NCBI GenBank assembly: GCA_964036195.1 | Contig: OZ038451.1 | Location: 28,599,927 to 28,663,926, forward strand | DNA length: 64,000 nucleotides | Direction: 5' to 3' | Source: Sphaerolaimus hirsutus | Taxonomy: Eukaryota; Nematoda; Chromadorea; Monhysterida; Sphaerolaimidae | In this document: piece by piece, positions 33,001 through 45,200 of the stretch | Position numbering within the stretch: the first letter of the stretch is position 1 | Layout: each line of letters starts with the position of its first letter | Translations under genes and position numbers: made by a program | Notes under the pieces: model-generated | Told to the model about the DNA's origin: nothing | Databases searched by the model: none | What the model saw: the letters and a program-made list of their open reading frames with translations, nothing else

Positions 33001-33889
33001 ACAGAGATGTGACAAGATTTCTGTGGTACAAGGATCCCACGAAACCATCCATGGAGGACAACATTCAGATCTACAGATTTGCCAGAGTGCCATTTGGCAT
33101 AATCTGCAGCCCAGCGCTGTTGGCGCTGACAGTCAGATACCACCTGAATCAAACTGGCACAGAAAATGCAAAATTGATCGATGAAAATCTGTATGTGGAC
33201 AATTTGATCCTCAGTGTGGACACAGAGCAGAAAGCAATCGAATTGTACCAGGAGTCCAAAGTGCTGTTCACAGAGGCACAGATGAATCTGAGAGAGTGGA
33301 ACAGCAAAAACAAGAACTTCACTTGGCAATTGGCAGAGTCAGATGTGGCCAAAGAAATTGTCTCAACAGTCCTAGGAATGAAATGGGACACAGAAAGCGA
33401 CCAGATGTGGCTAAAAGTGCCAAAGACAGTTCAGCAATCACAATTATCAGAAACTGACCAGAAAATCAAACTTCCCACAAAAAGGACAGTTGCAAAGGTG
33501 ACTGCCGGATGTTTTGATCCAATGGGACTCATCAGTCCTGTCCTACTGCCAGCAAAGAGATTTTTGCAGATGTTATGGCATTCAGGGCCAAGTGCCAAAG
33601 AATGGGACACACCCCTGTCTGAGGAACATACAGCAATTTGGCAGCAATTAGAGACAGAATTGCTCAAAGTTGGACAGATCAAGTTCAACAGAAATTTGAA
33701 TTATCAGAATGATGCAGATGCACAACTGCACATTTTCGTTGATGCCTCAGCAATGGCATATAGCGCAGCAGCATACATATGCCAGAAAATGGAAAATTAC
33801 AGCGGCACGTCAAGCCTGCTGTACTCCAGATTGAGACTCGCTCCAAAGAAACCAGAAGTGACAATTCCGCAGCTGGAATTGTTGGCAAT
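30051..33889 (+). pseudogene. Level 1 gag-protease-RT part, broken and interrupted
   Basis: Starts at the ATG at 30051 (GCAAAAATGG). The gag has the DUF1759-like region (SWWQMFESHIHN to KKRYDQP), then three zinc knuckles. A CGA to TGA change (31626-31628), a typical CpG decay mutation, stops the frame between gag and protease. The frame is otherwise open through protease (DTGSQGTYM), RT (DIEKAF, YVDN) and the start of RNase H (FVDAS). Five codons are missing at ~32173 compared with the intact copy. The frame ends where the level 2 LTR starts at 33890. Confidence 0.92.
33885..33889. repeat. Level 2 target-site duplication, left
   Basis: GCAAT directly before the level 2 LTR; the same five bases follow the other LTR at 59012-59016. 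Confidence 0.9.
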
Positions 33890-35172
33890 TGTGATGAAGC
33901 CACCGAAGTCAGCGTCTTCTACCACCGAATCCGGCAACTCCAAGACCGTAGTGAGAAACGGCCTTTAGAGTGGTTGGTTTCCCGTTGTAGCCGAACGTCC
34001 ACTTGTCGACAGCCAAGTTGAGTTTATTTTGTAGTTGTGTGTTAAAAAAGGGGGTTCGAATCGTTTCAAGTACTTTATTTCGATCAGATACAGCGTGTTA
34101 CAAAAGCGCAAAGCCTAGCGAGCTTCCTATTCGAAGTTTCTATCGCTAGCTTATTTTCGTTCAGTAGCTGGGGGTCCGCAGACTGAAGTAAAAACTTCCA
34201 AAGTAGCTAAGACACGGAAATCATGTATAGAAAAAACAGCTACAGTAATTTCCTAATACAAATACACAAATAATTCACAAATGTAACAAATAAACACATC
34301 TAGCCGAAACAGTTGCCTTATACTGCGCGTGTATACATTCAAACAATTATGGTAAAGAAATACCAAGTACAAATTGGGTTAATAGAAAAACTATTAATCT
34401 TACGAGGCGCGAAGTCGGCAAACTCGGCCGATTTACTAATTTGGTTCAATTTGTCAGAAAACATTGACGCACATTGGAACTAATATGATAGAGTTTGGAA
34501 ATTGTAAATAGTGGTGTAAATGTTCCTAATGACGTAAATAGAATAAAGTATATTCAAAATAATAAGAATAATCACTTCCTGGAAACATATGTTGGATAAT
34601 CTAGCAAAATTGGGACTTATTCGAGGTAAATGGGTATTGTAATTGAGCAGGGTCTATAATATATTAAGTAAATATAAATATAAGCTGTGAGCAGGGTTAT
34701 AATAATTATGCCTACGCGTAGGGTTTGATAAATACGTACAGTAAATGCTAGTTGCACACAGGGCACTATTTCTCTATTAGGACGCTGGCCTAAGTAAATA
34801 TGTAGCACATAAATATTTACAAGATTTGACTTTATCAACTTATAAGTAAACCATGTAAATATATATATATAAAAATGATCAGAAAATTACGGCGAGTTGA
34901 ATGAGCCTAATTTCATGTTAATACACCTAATAATAACATATTTGACCTTTTAATCTAAACATTCCACATAAATGTTTCGATAACTTATAAAACACTTTCC
35001 TAATTAAATATTCTCCATGGATAAATAATATAGTGCAGGAAATATATTTTGCGTGGTAAATAAATATAGTGCATGAAAAGTAAAATAGTGCAAATAAGAA
35101 AATGTGCGAATATGAGCCTAATTATCAATTCTCTGTATTTCTTTATCCATTCACTTTGCCACGGTCAGCACA
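33890..35172 (-). repeat. Level 2 3' LTR
   Basis: 1,283 bp, TGTGATGAAG to GGTCAGCACA on the plus strand. (AT)n near 34860 is one repeat longer than in its partner at 57731-59011. Confidence 0.93.
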
Positions 35173-35214
35173 CTCCGGGCAGAAGAGTTGCTGCACCCCG
35201 TTGTTGCAGCAACG

Positions 35215-38200
35215 TCACATGCTGGTGGTAGTGGGTGCCAAAGTGATGAGTGGCGTTTCCGCAGTCGCCTCGGTGGTGAACGTGGTTGTGCGCGAAGTAG
35301 TGGGCGTGCGTGAAGTCACAGGTCCGATTGCTGGTGATGCCAACGCCGACCTAGCCTGATGATGAAGCAGGTAGTTGCCCGTGTCGCTTCCTGCGCGTTC
35401 GCGTGCGGTGAATTTGCGGATATCAGGCATGTGAACACTGTCTCTGTTCCTGGCTCTGACTTGTCCTTCATCAGCTGAACTTTCATCTGGCTGAACGTAT
35501 GCTGATAGTGACTTTGCCATTCTGTCCTCTGTTTCTGCTCTCCTGGCAAATCTGACGGACTGTGTTGAGTTGGATCTGGCTCTCCTCTTGATTGCTGGTC
35601 TCAACTCTGTCTTGCGTACTTTCCTCTGTGGATAATTGGTCTCTTTCTGAGTTGATTTCTTGATAGTATATCTGATGGCTCTGAAGCATAGCCATATGCA
35701 TTTGAACGGGCACACTATGCATTTCCATATGCATGTGTATACGCATGGTGGAATCACTGGCTTCCCTGTGGCAATTCTCCAATTGTACCACAGGTATCCT
35801 GCAGCTACGATTCCAGTTATCAGGATTGTGATTCCCAGCAGCATTGCGATTGTGTTGATGATCACTTGAAAGGGTCCTTTCAACATTCCTCCCATAAAGT
35901 TGGTGTACCCTTTTGACACTCCAGATACATAGTGACCATATGCTTTGCCGATTCCTGCTGCCATCTGTCCAATTCCAGCTCCAATACCTTCTATTGAATT
36001 TCTGATCACTCTGGGATCCAATGACATATCTGCTGTGTAATCGATCAATTGGTTCTGCACATGCTCCAAATTCTGTAGTCTTTGAATCTGGCCTCTGACA
36101 TCCATGAAATTGGTCGCTCTGTTGACAATGTTGGTGAACAAGTGAGGCGCGTCAAACGTGAAGGCCTGCCACTGTCCCTTCCATGTCATTTCAATTGGCG
36201 TCTCTGTGACATGCACCATTCCATGTGCGGACTTCCATTGTCCATGCTCATTTCTGTATAGGTGCGGTGTGGTGTGGCTGCAGTCCTCTTCTGGTGATTT
36301 CTCCACCAAGTCTCTGCTGCCTGGGCTCTTGAACCATAGGGGCCCATCTTTGTCCAATCTCATTGGTGTGTATTTGTAACAAGTCTCTCCCACTTTTCCT
36401 GTCTGATAAATTATGTATGGTTGCACTTCCTTGCATTCCCAAAACATAATTGCTTCACCAGCCCATTCTGCATGAACATCCTGTCTTCCCAGCATGGCTC
36501 GAATCCCCAATGTTGGATCGATGCGGAAAAGCTGAGTCAACATGTCCAGCTGGTTCTTGCGAAGTTGACATAGCTGATGCCATACAATCGCAAATTGTGC
36601 CTGAGTCATCTCTCTGACCACATGTTGCAGGAACTGAAACTTAGAATTTCTGTCGTCCAGTCTGGCATACAATGTTCCACTGATTGTCGACTCTCTTGCC
36701 TCCACTATCTTTCCAGGCATTGCCCATTCCACAGGCACATCTTCTCTTCTATCAAACTTGATGAATACACCTCCTTGATCGGTGTAGTATGTGTCTCCCG
36801 GAACACATTCTGAGCCAATTGGCCTTTTTGTCTTGTTGCTGTGAGAGTATGCCGCTTGCAATTTTGACACAATAATTGTCTGGCCAGATATTTCTGATTT
36901 GAATCTGCCAATTCTCTCATATGCACATTGATGCTTGAAGTTCTCTGTATCCCACACTGTGATTCCATAATTGTGGTCTCTGCAATGTCCCATCATGGCT
37001 CTGCACTGGCTGAAATCTTGCAAGTCGCTGATTACAGTCTTTCCATCGAGTGAAGCCACGGTTCCTTCTTCCATGTAGAAGTTACTGACGACATTCTCTT
37101 TGTCATGGCAACACCATGAATATTCCACATTCAAGGTTTGATTGGTTGTCCACACTCTGGGCTCCATTTCCACCAAAGGTGTCCCTCTGAACATCTTGTG
37201 AATTCTTGCATAGTTACAGGCTACCACGCCAACTTGCTGGTATTTCTCAAAATTGCCTGTAATGCCTTTTGCTCCCCAGAAACTGGTGTGTGTGATGATT
37301 TCTTTGATTCTGATGTAGCATCTATATGCTTTCTCTTTCTGTGGAATCTGTCTCTGTGCGTAAAGTGTAACTTTCATTGCCTTGACAAAATTCCTTGGTG
37401 GGATATGGCACTGCACTTCTTCAGGAACTGTAAGCGCATGTCCATGCCTTCCACTGGTGCAAATCTGATACTTCTGGCTTTGTGAATTGATCACTTGTTC
37501 CACAGGATGATCCTTGATTGCATCCTTGAATCTCTCATAAGTCTGCATTTCTCTGACAGATTTTGGTGGCCATTCTGAAGGCAAAGGCGGCAATCCATGA
37601 TGCGCTGCCAATGATGGTGGCCTTACTGTCGAGGTTTCTAGAACGTATGTTCTGGAAAATACTTCGCTGTAAGCTTTGCCAGCTTTTCTCAGTGTTGCTG
37701 ACTCTGACATGCCTGTCAGCATCAATACCATGCACAGCATTCCAATCACCAGACTGCTGGTGGTTGCTGTGGCTTTTCCTGTCGCACTCCTTAGGACTCT
37801 ATCCGATGCTGAGTTCCCTTGAGCAGGGTTTTGAACAGGGTTTGATACAGAGTCTCTGTTCGAGTTCTGATTTCTGACATGTTTCTGGACAATTGCTGGG
37901 TCCAGTAGATCCACTTTGACTGTCACTGCTGTCTCTGGGATATCCATTGTCTTTGAATTGATTTCCAGCGGATACAATTGATTGAGTGGTCTGCTGACCA
38001 CATTTCTGTTGGCAGTTCTGACTTTTGCTGAGCGAATCTGTCCATCTTTGCTGGGCTCTAACTGCTCGATGCGACCCATCCTCCATGCACCTCTGGGCAT
38101 GTTCTCTTCATAAATCAGTACAACTTCATTCACTTTGGGTTCTTGAGTCGCTGTCAATCTGCCATGTTTGTGCGTCATCTGAGTTCTTTCCCTCAAGCTC

Positions 38201-40906
38201 GGGATATACTCTTGATGCCACAAGTCCCAGAACTTATCCAAAGTTTGCTGGGTTGTCTCCCAATATTTCTGCAGTTTCGCTGCGTTATCCATTCTGGGCA
38301 CAAATTCTCCATCTTTGTCTGCGTCAAACTGTGGTGCTCCAATCTGACCTTCCCCTGTCAGGAAGTCTTTTGGCGTTAGCACTCTGAGGCTCTTCACATC
38401 ACCATAGATGTAAGAGATTGGCCTGCTGTTGATTACTGCCTCGACTTCTGGCAGAAGTGTCAACAATTCTTGCAGGGTTAACATTCTGTGCCCCACAGCT
38501 GCCTTGAAATGTTTCTTGGTGATGCCCACCATTCTCTCATAGACTCCTCCCTGCCATGGTGCCATAGGAGTAGTCATGTTCCACTGGATTTGTTGCTGTG
38601 AGCAGTAAGTCTGTACTGCTCCATTTTTGACCACCTCTGACCATTCCTTTCCAGTATTGATGGCCTTGTCGGTGCTTGTACTGAGCACTTTCTCTGTCAA
38701 TTTGAATTGTGTTGCATTGTCTGAAATCACTGCCTCAGGCTTTCCACGCCTGGCGACGAATCTCCTGACTGCGTTCAGGAATTCCTGTGCTGTCATGTCC
38801 AGCACACTTTCCAGATGAACTGCACGTGTCACCATACATGTGAACAAACAGATCCACATTTTCCTGTGATCTCTGTCCACTTTGTACCAAACTGGTCCCA
38901 AATAATCCAAGCCCGTGTACTGGAACGGTCTGGCTCTCTGAACTCTAGTTTCTGGCAAATCTGGCATTGGTGGAAGCTGGTACGGCTTCGCTCCCAATTT
39001 CTTACAGGTTGGGCAGGTTCTGGTCACATTGTAGATCACCCGTCTGCCTTGTGTAATCCAGTACTTTTGTCTGATCGCTGCCAATGTGTGTTGCACTCCT
39101 GCGTGCATCAACTTCTCATGCTGGTCTCTGACGATCAGCTGAGTCACTGTAGCCGTTGCTGGCAACAGTATGAGTGGCACTGTAACCTCCTGTGGGTCTG
39201 TATGCTCCATCCTGCCGTGGCACTTCAGGATTCCATCCTGATGCATTTGCACATTGAGCCATTTGATCAACTGCTGGTCTGCAGCTGCTTTCTTGCCATC
39301 CTGGCTGCCTTTGCTGTGGCCTGTTGCCAGAATCTCTGTCACTCTTTTGTAATGATTCTGTTGCGTCACTTTGATCCAATATTTCAACGCAATCTCTCTC
39401 TCCTCAATTCTGATAATTCCCTGTGGTTTTATTGTACCACAGATACTTTCCATGATTTCTGACAATCCATTCTGACTGTCATTTCTGTTGCGTTTTTTGT
39501 GCATCTGTCGCACAAATCTCATCACGTATACTGTTGAATCCAGTAACTTTGTCAGTGATGAGAATTTCTGAATCTCAATTCCCAATGGGTTGCTTTGCTT
39601 GCTTTCATCAGCTTGCACATTGCTGGCATCTGGGTCACTGACCACTTGCTGTGTGGCGCCCAGGTAAATTGGACTGGCTTTTGGGAACTTGAGCTCTTCT
39701 TTCTTGATTTCTGCCATTACTTCTGGCGTAACTGGCTCCACTTTCGGCTCTGGCCACTCTCCAGTCATTAGCCATTCTGGTCCCTTCCACCACAGGTTAC
39801 TGCCTTCCAACTCTGACATATTCATGCCTCTTGTGGCCATGTCAGCTGGGTTTTCCAGTCCTGCGATATGTCTGATGTGCATGTTCTCTGTCTCGCTCTG
39901 AATTTTCCTGATTTCATCCAATCTGTTCTTGACAAAACATGCTAGTGGCTTTGCTGTTGTTAGCCACTTCAGACAACAGGTTGAATCTGACCATACAACT
40001 GTCTGACTGAATTTGACGTCCTTGAGCTCCTTGTGAATGAATTTCGACATTCTGCTGCCGATCAACATTGCTAACAATTCCAGCCGTGGAATTGTCACTT
40101 CTGGTTTCTTTGGAGCTAGTCTCAATCTGGAGTACAGCAGGCTTGATGTGCTGCTGTCATTTTCCGTTTTCTGGCATATGTATGCCGCTGCGCTGTATGC
40201 CATTGCTGAGGCATCAACGAAAATGTGCAGTTGTGCATCTGCACTACTCTGATAATTCAGATTTCTGTTGAACTTGATCTGTCCAACCTTGAGCAATTCT
40301 GTCTCTAATTGCTGCCAAATTGCTGTCTGTTCCTCAGACAGGGAAGTATCCCATTCTTTGGCACTTGGTCCTGAATGCCATAACGTCTGCAAAAATCTCT
40401 TTGCTGGCAGTAGGACAGGACTGACGAGTCCCATTGGATCAAAACATCCCGCAGTCACCTTTGCAACTGTCCTTTTCGTGGGAAGTTTGATTTTCTGGTC
40501 AGTTTCTGATAATTGTGATTGCTGAACTGTCTTTGGCGTTTTCAGCCACATCTGGTCGCTCTCTGTGTCCCATTTCATTCCTAAGACTGTTGTGACAATT
40601 TCCTTGGCCACATCTGACTCTGCCAATTGCCAAGTAAAGTTCTTGTTGTTGCTGTTCCATTCTCTCAGATTCATCTGTGCCTCTGTGAACAGCACTTTGG
40701 ATTCCTGGTACAATTCGATTGCTTTCTGCTCTGTGTCCACACTGAGGATCAAATTATCCACATACAGATTTTCATCGATCAATGTTGCATTTTCTGTGCC
40801 AGCTTGATTCAGGTGGTATCTGACTGTCAGCGCCAGCAGCGCTGGGCTGCAGATTATACCAAATGGTACTCTGGCAAATCTGTAAATCTGAATGTTGTCC
40901 TCCATG
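35215..40906 (-). pseudogene. Level 2 RT-RNase H-integrase-env part (3' portion)
   Basis: One uninterrupted frame of ~1,890 codons from the EDNIQIYRFARV segment of RT to TGA at 35215-35217. It includes YVDN, the FVDAS RNase H motif, the HHCC and DDE integrase motifs, the DUF5641-like region, an internal hydrophobic signal-like segment, and the env-like C-terminus with a transmembrane segment and Cys-rich tail. It is broken only because level 3 separates it from its gag-protease half at 53476-56503; the two halves meet inside one ATG codon at the CCATG duplication. Confidence 0.93.
40902..40906. repeat. Level 3 target-site duplication, left
   Basis: CCATG directly before the level 3 LTR; the same five bases occur at 53476-53480. 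Confidence 0.92.
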
Positions 40907-42197
40907 TGTGATGAAGCCACCGAAGTCAGCGTCTTCTACCACCGAATCCGGCTGCTTCAAGACCGTAGTGAGAAACGGCCTTTAGAGTGGTTGATTTCCC
41001 GTTGTAGCCAAACGTCCACTTGTCGACAGCCAAGTTGAGTTTATTTCGTGGTTGCGTGTTGAAAAGGGGTTTCAAGATTGTTTCAGGTACTTTATTTCGA
41101 TCAGATACAGCGTGTTACAAAAGTGCAAAGCCTAGCGAGCTTCCTAGTCGAAGTTTCTATCGCTAGCTTATTTTGTTCACTTGGGGTGGGTCCGCAGACT
41201 GAAGTAAAAACTCTCAAAGTAGCTAAGACATGGAAATCACGTATAGAAAAACAGCTACAGTAATCTCCTAATACAAATGCACAAATAAGACACAAATGCA
41301 ACAAATAAACACATTTAGCCGAAACAGTTGCCTTATACTGCGCGTGCATACATTCAAACAATTATGGTAAAGAAATACCAGGTACAAATTGGGCTAATAG
41401 AAAACTATTAATCTTGAGAGGTGCGAAGTCGGCAAACTCGGCCGATTTACTAATTTGCTTCAATTTTCAGAAAACATTGACGCACATTGGAACTAATAAA
41501 ATAGGGCTTGAAACTGTAAATAGTAGTGTAAATGTCCCTAATGACGTAAATAGAATAAGGTATATTCAACATGATAATAATAATCACTTCCTGGAAACGT
41601 ATGTTGAATAATCTAGCAAATTGGGACTTATTTGAGGTAAATGGGTATTGTAATTGAGCAGAGTTTATAATATATTCAGCTTGAGCAAAGTATTATAATT
41701 ATTAAGTAAATATAAATAGTTGTGAACAGGGTTATGACAATTATACCTATGCGAAGGGCTTTGTAAAGTAAATGCTAGTTGCACGCAGGGCACCATTTCT
41801 CTATTAGGACGCTGGCCTAGATAATTACGCAGCACGTAAATATTTACAAGATTTGACTTTTGTAAACTGCAAGTAAACTATGCAAATGTATGTATAATCA
41901 TGATCAGAAAATTACGGCGAGTTGAATGAGCCTAATTTTATATTAATACACCTAATAATAACATATTTGACCTTCTAACCTAAACATTCCACATAAACCT
42001 ATCAATAACTTATAGAGCACTTTCCTAATCGAATATTCTCCATGGGTAAATAATATAGTGCAGGAAATACAATTTGCGTGGTAAATTAATATAGTGCATA
42101 AATTGTAAATTAGTGCAAATAAGTAAATGTGCGAATATGAGCCTAATTATCAATTCTCTGTATTTCTTTATCCATCCATTTTGCCACGGTCAGTACA
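40907..42197 (-). repeat. Level 3 3' LTR
   Basis: 1,291 bp, TGTGATGAAG to GGTCAGTACA on the plus strand. Minus-strand AATAAA hexamers lie at 41040-41045 and 41091-41096, candidate poly(A) signals close to the LTR end. Against its partner I count about five transitions and one single-base deletion (CAATTTTCAG versus CAATTTGTCAG). Confidence 0.95.
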
Positions 42198-42239
42198 CTC
42201 CGGGCGGAAGAATTGCTGCACCCCGTTGTTGCAGCAACG
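42198..42239 (-). other. Junction between env stop and 3' LTR; no typical polypurine tract
   Basis: Only 42 bases separate the stop codon from the LTR. On the minus strand the bases touching the LTR are TTCTTCCGCCCGGAG. A long purine run, the usual plus-strand primer, is not present; the best purine stretches are GGAG and AACGGGG. The same holds at the level 0 and level 2 junctions. Confidence 0.6.
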
Positions 42240-45200
42240 TCACATGTTGGTGGTGGTGGGCGCCAACGTGATGAGTGGCGTTTCCACAGTCGCCTCGGTG
42301 GTGAACGTGGTCGTGCGCGAAGTCGTGGGTGTGCGTGAAGTTGCAGGTCCGGTTGTTGGTGATGCCAACGCCGACCTAGCCTGATGATGAAGCAGGTAGT
42401 TGCCCGTGTCGCTTCCTGCGCGTTCGCGTGAGGTGAATTTGCGGATATCAGGCATGTGAACACTGTCTCTGTTCCTGGCTCTGACTTGTCCTTCATCAGC
42501 TGAACTTTCATCTGGTTGAACGTATGCTGATAGTGACTTTGCCATTCTGTCCTCTGTTTCTGCTCTCCTGGCAAATCTGACGGACTGTGTTGAGTTGGAT
42601 CTGGCTCTCCTCTTGATTGCTGGTCTCAACTCTGTCTTGCGCACTTTTCTTTGTGGATAATTGGTCTCTTTCTGAGTTGATTTCTTGATAGTGTATCTGA
42701 TGGCTCTGAAGCATAGCCATATGCATTTGAATGGACACACTATGCATTTCCATATGCATGTGTATACGCATGGTGGAATCACTGGTTTCCCTGTGGCAAT
42801 TCTCCAATTGTACCACAGGTATCCTGTAGCTACAATTCCAGCTACCAGGACTGTGATTCCCAGCAGCATTGCGATTGTGTTGATGATCACTTGAAAGGGT
42901 CCTTTCAGCATTCCTCCCATAAAGTTGGTGTACCCCTTTGACACTCCAGATATATAGTGACCATATGCTTTGCCGATTCCTGCTGCTGTCTGTCCAATTC
43001 CGGCTCCAATGCCTTCTATTGAATTTCTGATCACTCTGGGATCCAATGACATATCTGCTGTGTAATCGATCAACTGGTTCTGCACATGCTCTAAGTTCTG
43101 TAGTCTCTGAATCTGGCCTCTGACATCCATGAAATTGGTCGCTCTGTTGACAATGTTGGTGAACAGGTGAGGCGCGTCAAACGTGAAGGCCTGCCACTGT
43201 CCTTTCCATGTCATTTCAATTGGCGTCTCTGTGACATGCACCATTCCATGTGCGGACTTCCACTGTCCATGCTCATTTCTGTACAGGTGCGGTGTAGTGT
43301 GGCTGCAGTCCTCTTCTGGTGATTTCTCCACCAAGTCTCTGCTGCCTGGGCTCTTGAACCACAAGGGCCCGTCTTTGTCCAATCTCATTGGTGTGTACTT
43401 GTAGCATGTTTCTCCCACTTTCCCTGTTTGATAAATTATGTATGGCTGCACTTCCTTGCATTCCCAAAACATAATTGCTTCTGCAGCCCATTCTGCATGA
43501 ACATCCTGTCTTCCCAGCATGGCTCGAATTCCCAATGTTGGATCGATGCGGAAAAGCTGAGTCAACATGTCCAGCTGGTTCTTGCGAAGTTGACATAATT
43601 GATGCCATACAATCGCAAATTGTGCCTGAGTCATTTCTCTGACCACATGTTGCAGGAACTGAAACTTGGAGTTTCTGTCGTCCAATCTGGCATACAATGT
43701 TCCACTGATTGTCGACTCTCTCGCCTCCACTATCTTTCCTGGCATTGCCCATTCCACAGGCACATCTTCTCTTCTGTCAAACTGGATGAATACACCTCCT
43801 TGATCGGTGTAGTATGTGTCTCCTGGAACACATTCTGAGCCAATTGGCCTCTTTGTCTTGTTGCTGTGGGAGTATGCTGCTTGCAATTTTGACACAATAA
43901 TTGTCTGGCCAGATATCTCTGATTTGAATCTGCCAATTCTCTCATATGCACATTGATGCTTGAAGTTCTCTGTATCCCACACTGTAATTCCATAATTGTG
44001 GTCTCTGCAGTGTCCCATCATGGCTCTGCACTGGCTGAAATCTTGCAAGTCGCTGATTACAGTCTTTCCATCAAGTGAAGCCACGGTTCCTTCTTCCATG
44101 TAGAAGTTACTGACGACATTTTCTTTGTCATGACAACACCATGAATATTCCACATTCAAGGTCTGATTGGTTGTCCACACTCTGGGCTCCATTTCCACCA
44201 AAGGTGTTCCTCTGAACATCTTGTGAATTCTTGCATAGTTACAGGCTACCACGCCAACTTGCTGGTATTTCTCAAAATTGCCTGTAATGCCTTTCGCTCC
44301 CCAGAAACTGGTGTGTGTGATGATTTCTTTGATTCTGATGTAGCATCTGTATGCTTTCTCTTTTTGTGGAATCTGTCTCTGTGCATAAAGTGTAACTTTC
44401 ATTGCCTTGACAAAATTCCTTGGTGGGATATGGCACTGCACTTCTTCAGGAACTGTAAGCGCATGTCCATGCCTTCCACTGGTGCAAATCTGATACTTCT
44501 GGCTTTGTGAATTGATCACCTGTTCCACAGGATGATCCTTGATTGCATCTTTGAATCTCTCATAAGTCTGCATTTCTCTGACAGATTTTGGTGGCCATTC
44601 TGAAGGCAAAGGCGGCAATCCATGATGCGCTGCCAATGATGGTGGCCTTACTGTCGAGGTTTCCAGAACGTATGTTCTGGAAAATACTTCGCTGTAAGCT
44701 TTGCCAGCTTTTCTCAGCGTTGCTGACTCTGACATGCCTGTCAGCATCAACACCATGCACAGCATTCCAATCACCAAACTGCTGGTGGTTGCTGTGGCTT
44801 TCCCTGTCGCACTCCTCAGGACTCTATCCGATGCTGAGTTCCTCTGAGCAGGGTTTTGAACAGGGTTTGATACAGAGTCTCTGTTCGAGCTCTGATTTCT
44901 GACATGTTTCTGGACAATTGCTGGGTCCAGTAGATCCACTTTGACTGTCACTGCTGTCTCTGGGATATCCATTGTCTTTGAATTGATTTCCAACGGATAC
45001 AATTGATTGAGTGGTCTGCTAACCACATTTTTGTTGGCAGTTCTGACTCTTGCTGAGCGAATCTGTCCATCTTTGCTAGGTTCCAACTGCTCGATGCGAC
45101 CCATCCTCCATGCACCTCTGGGCATGTTTCCTTCATAAATCAGCACAACTTCATTCACTTTGGGTTCTTGAGTCGCTGTCAATCTGCCATGTTTGTGTGT

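Noticed and set aside
35102-40911. Many antisense open frames of 60-220 codons opposite pol and env, repeated in every copy
   Set aside because: They are shadows of the real frame on the other strand; none has an independent domain or start context.
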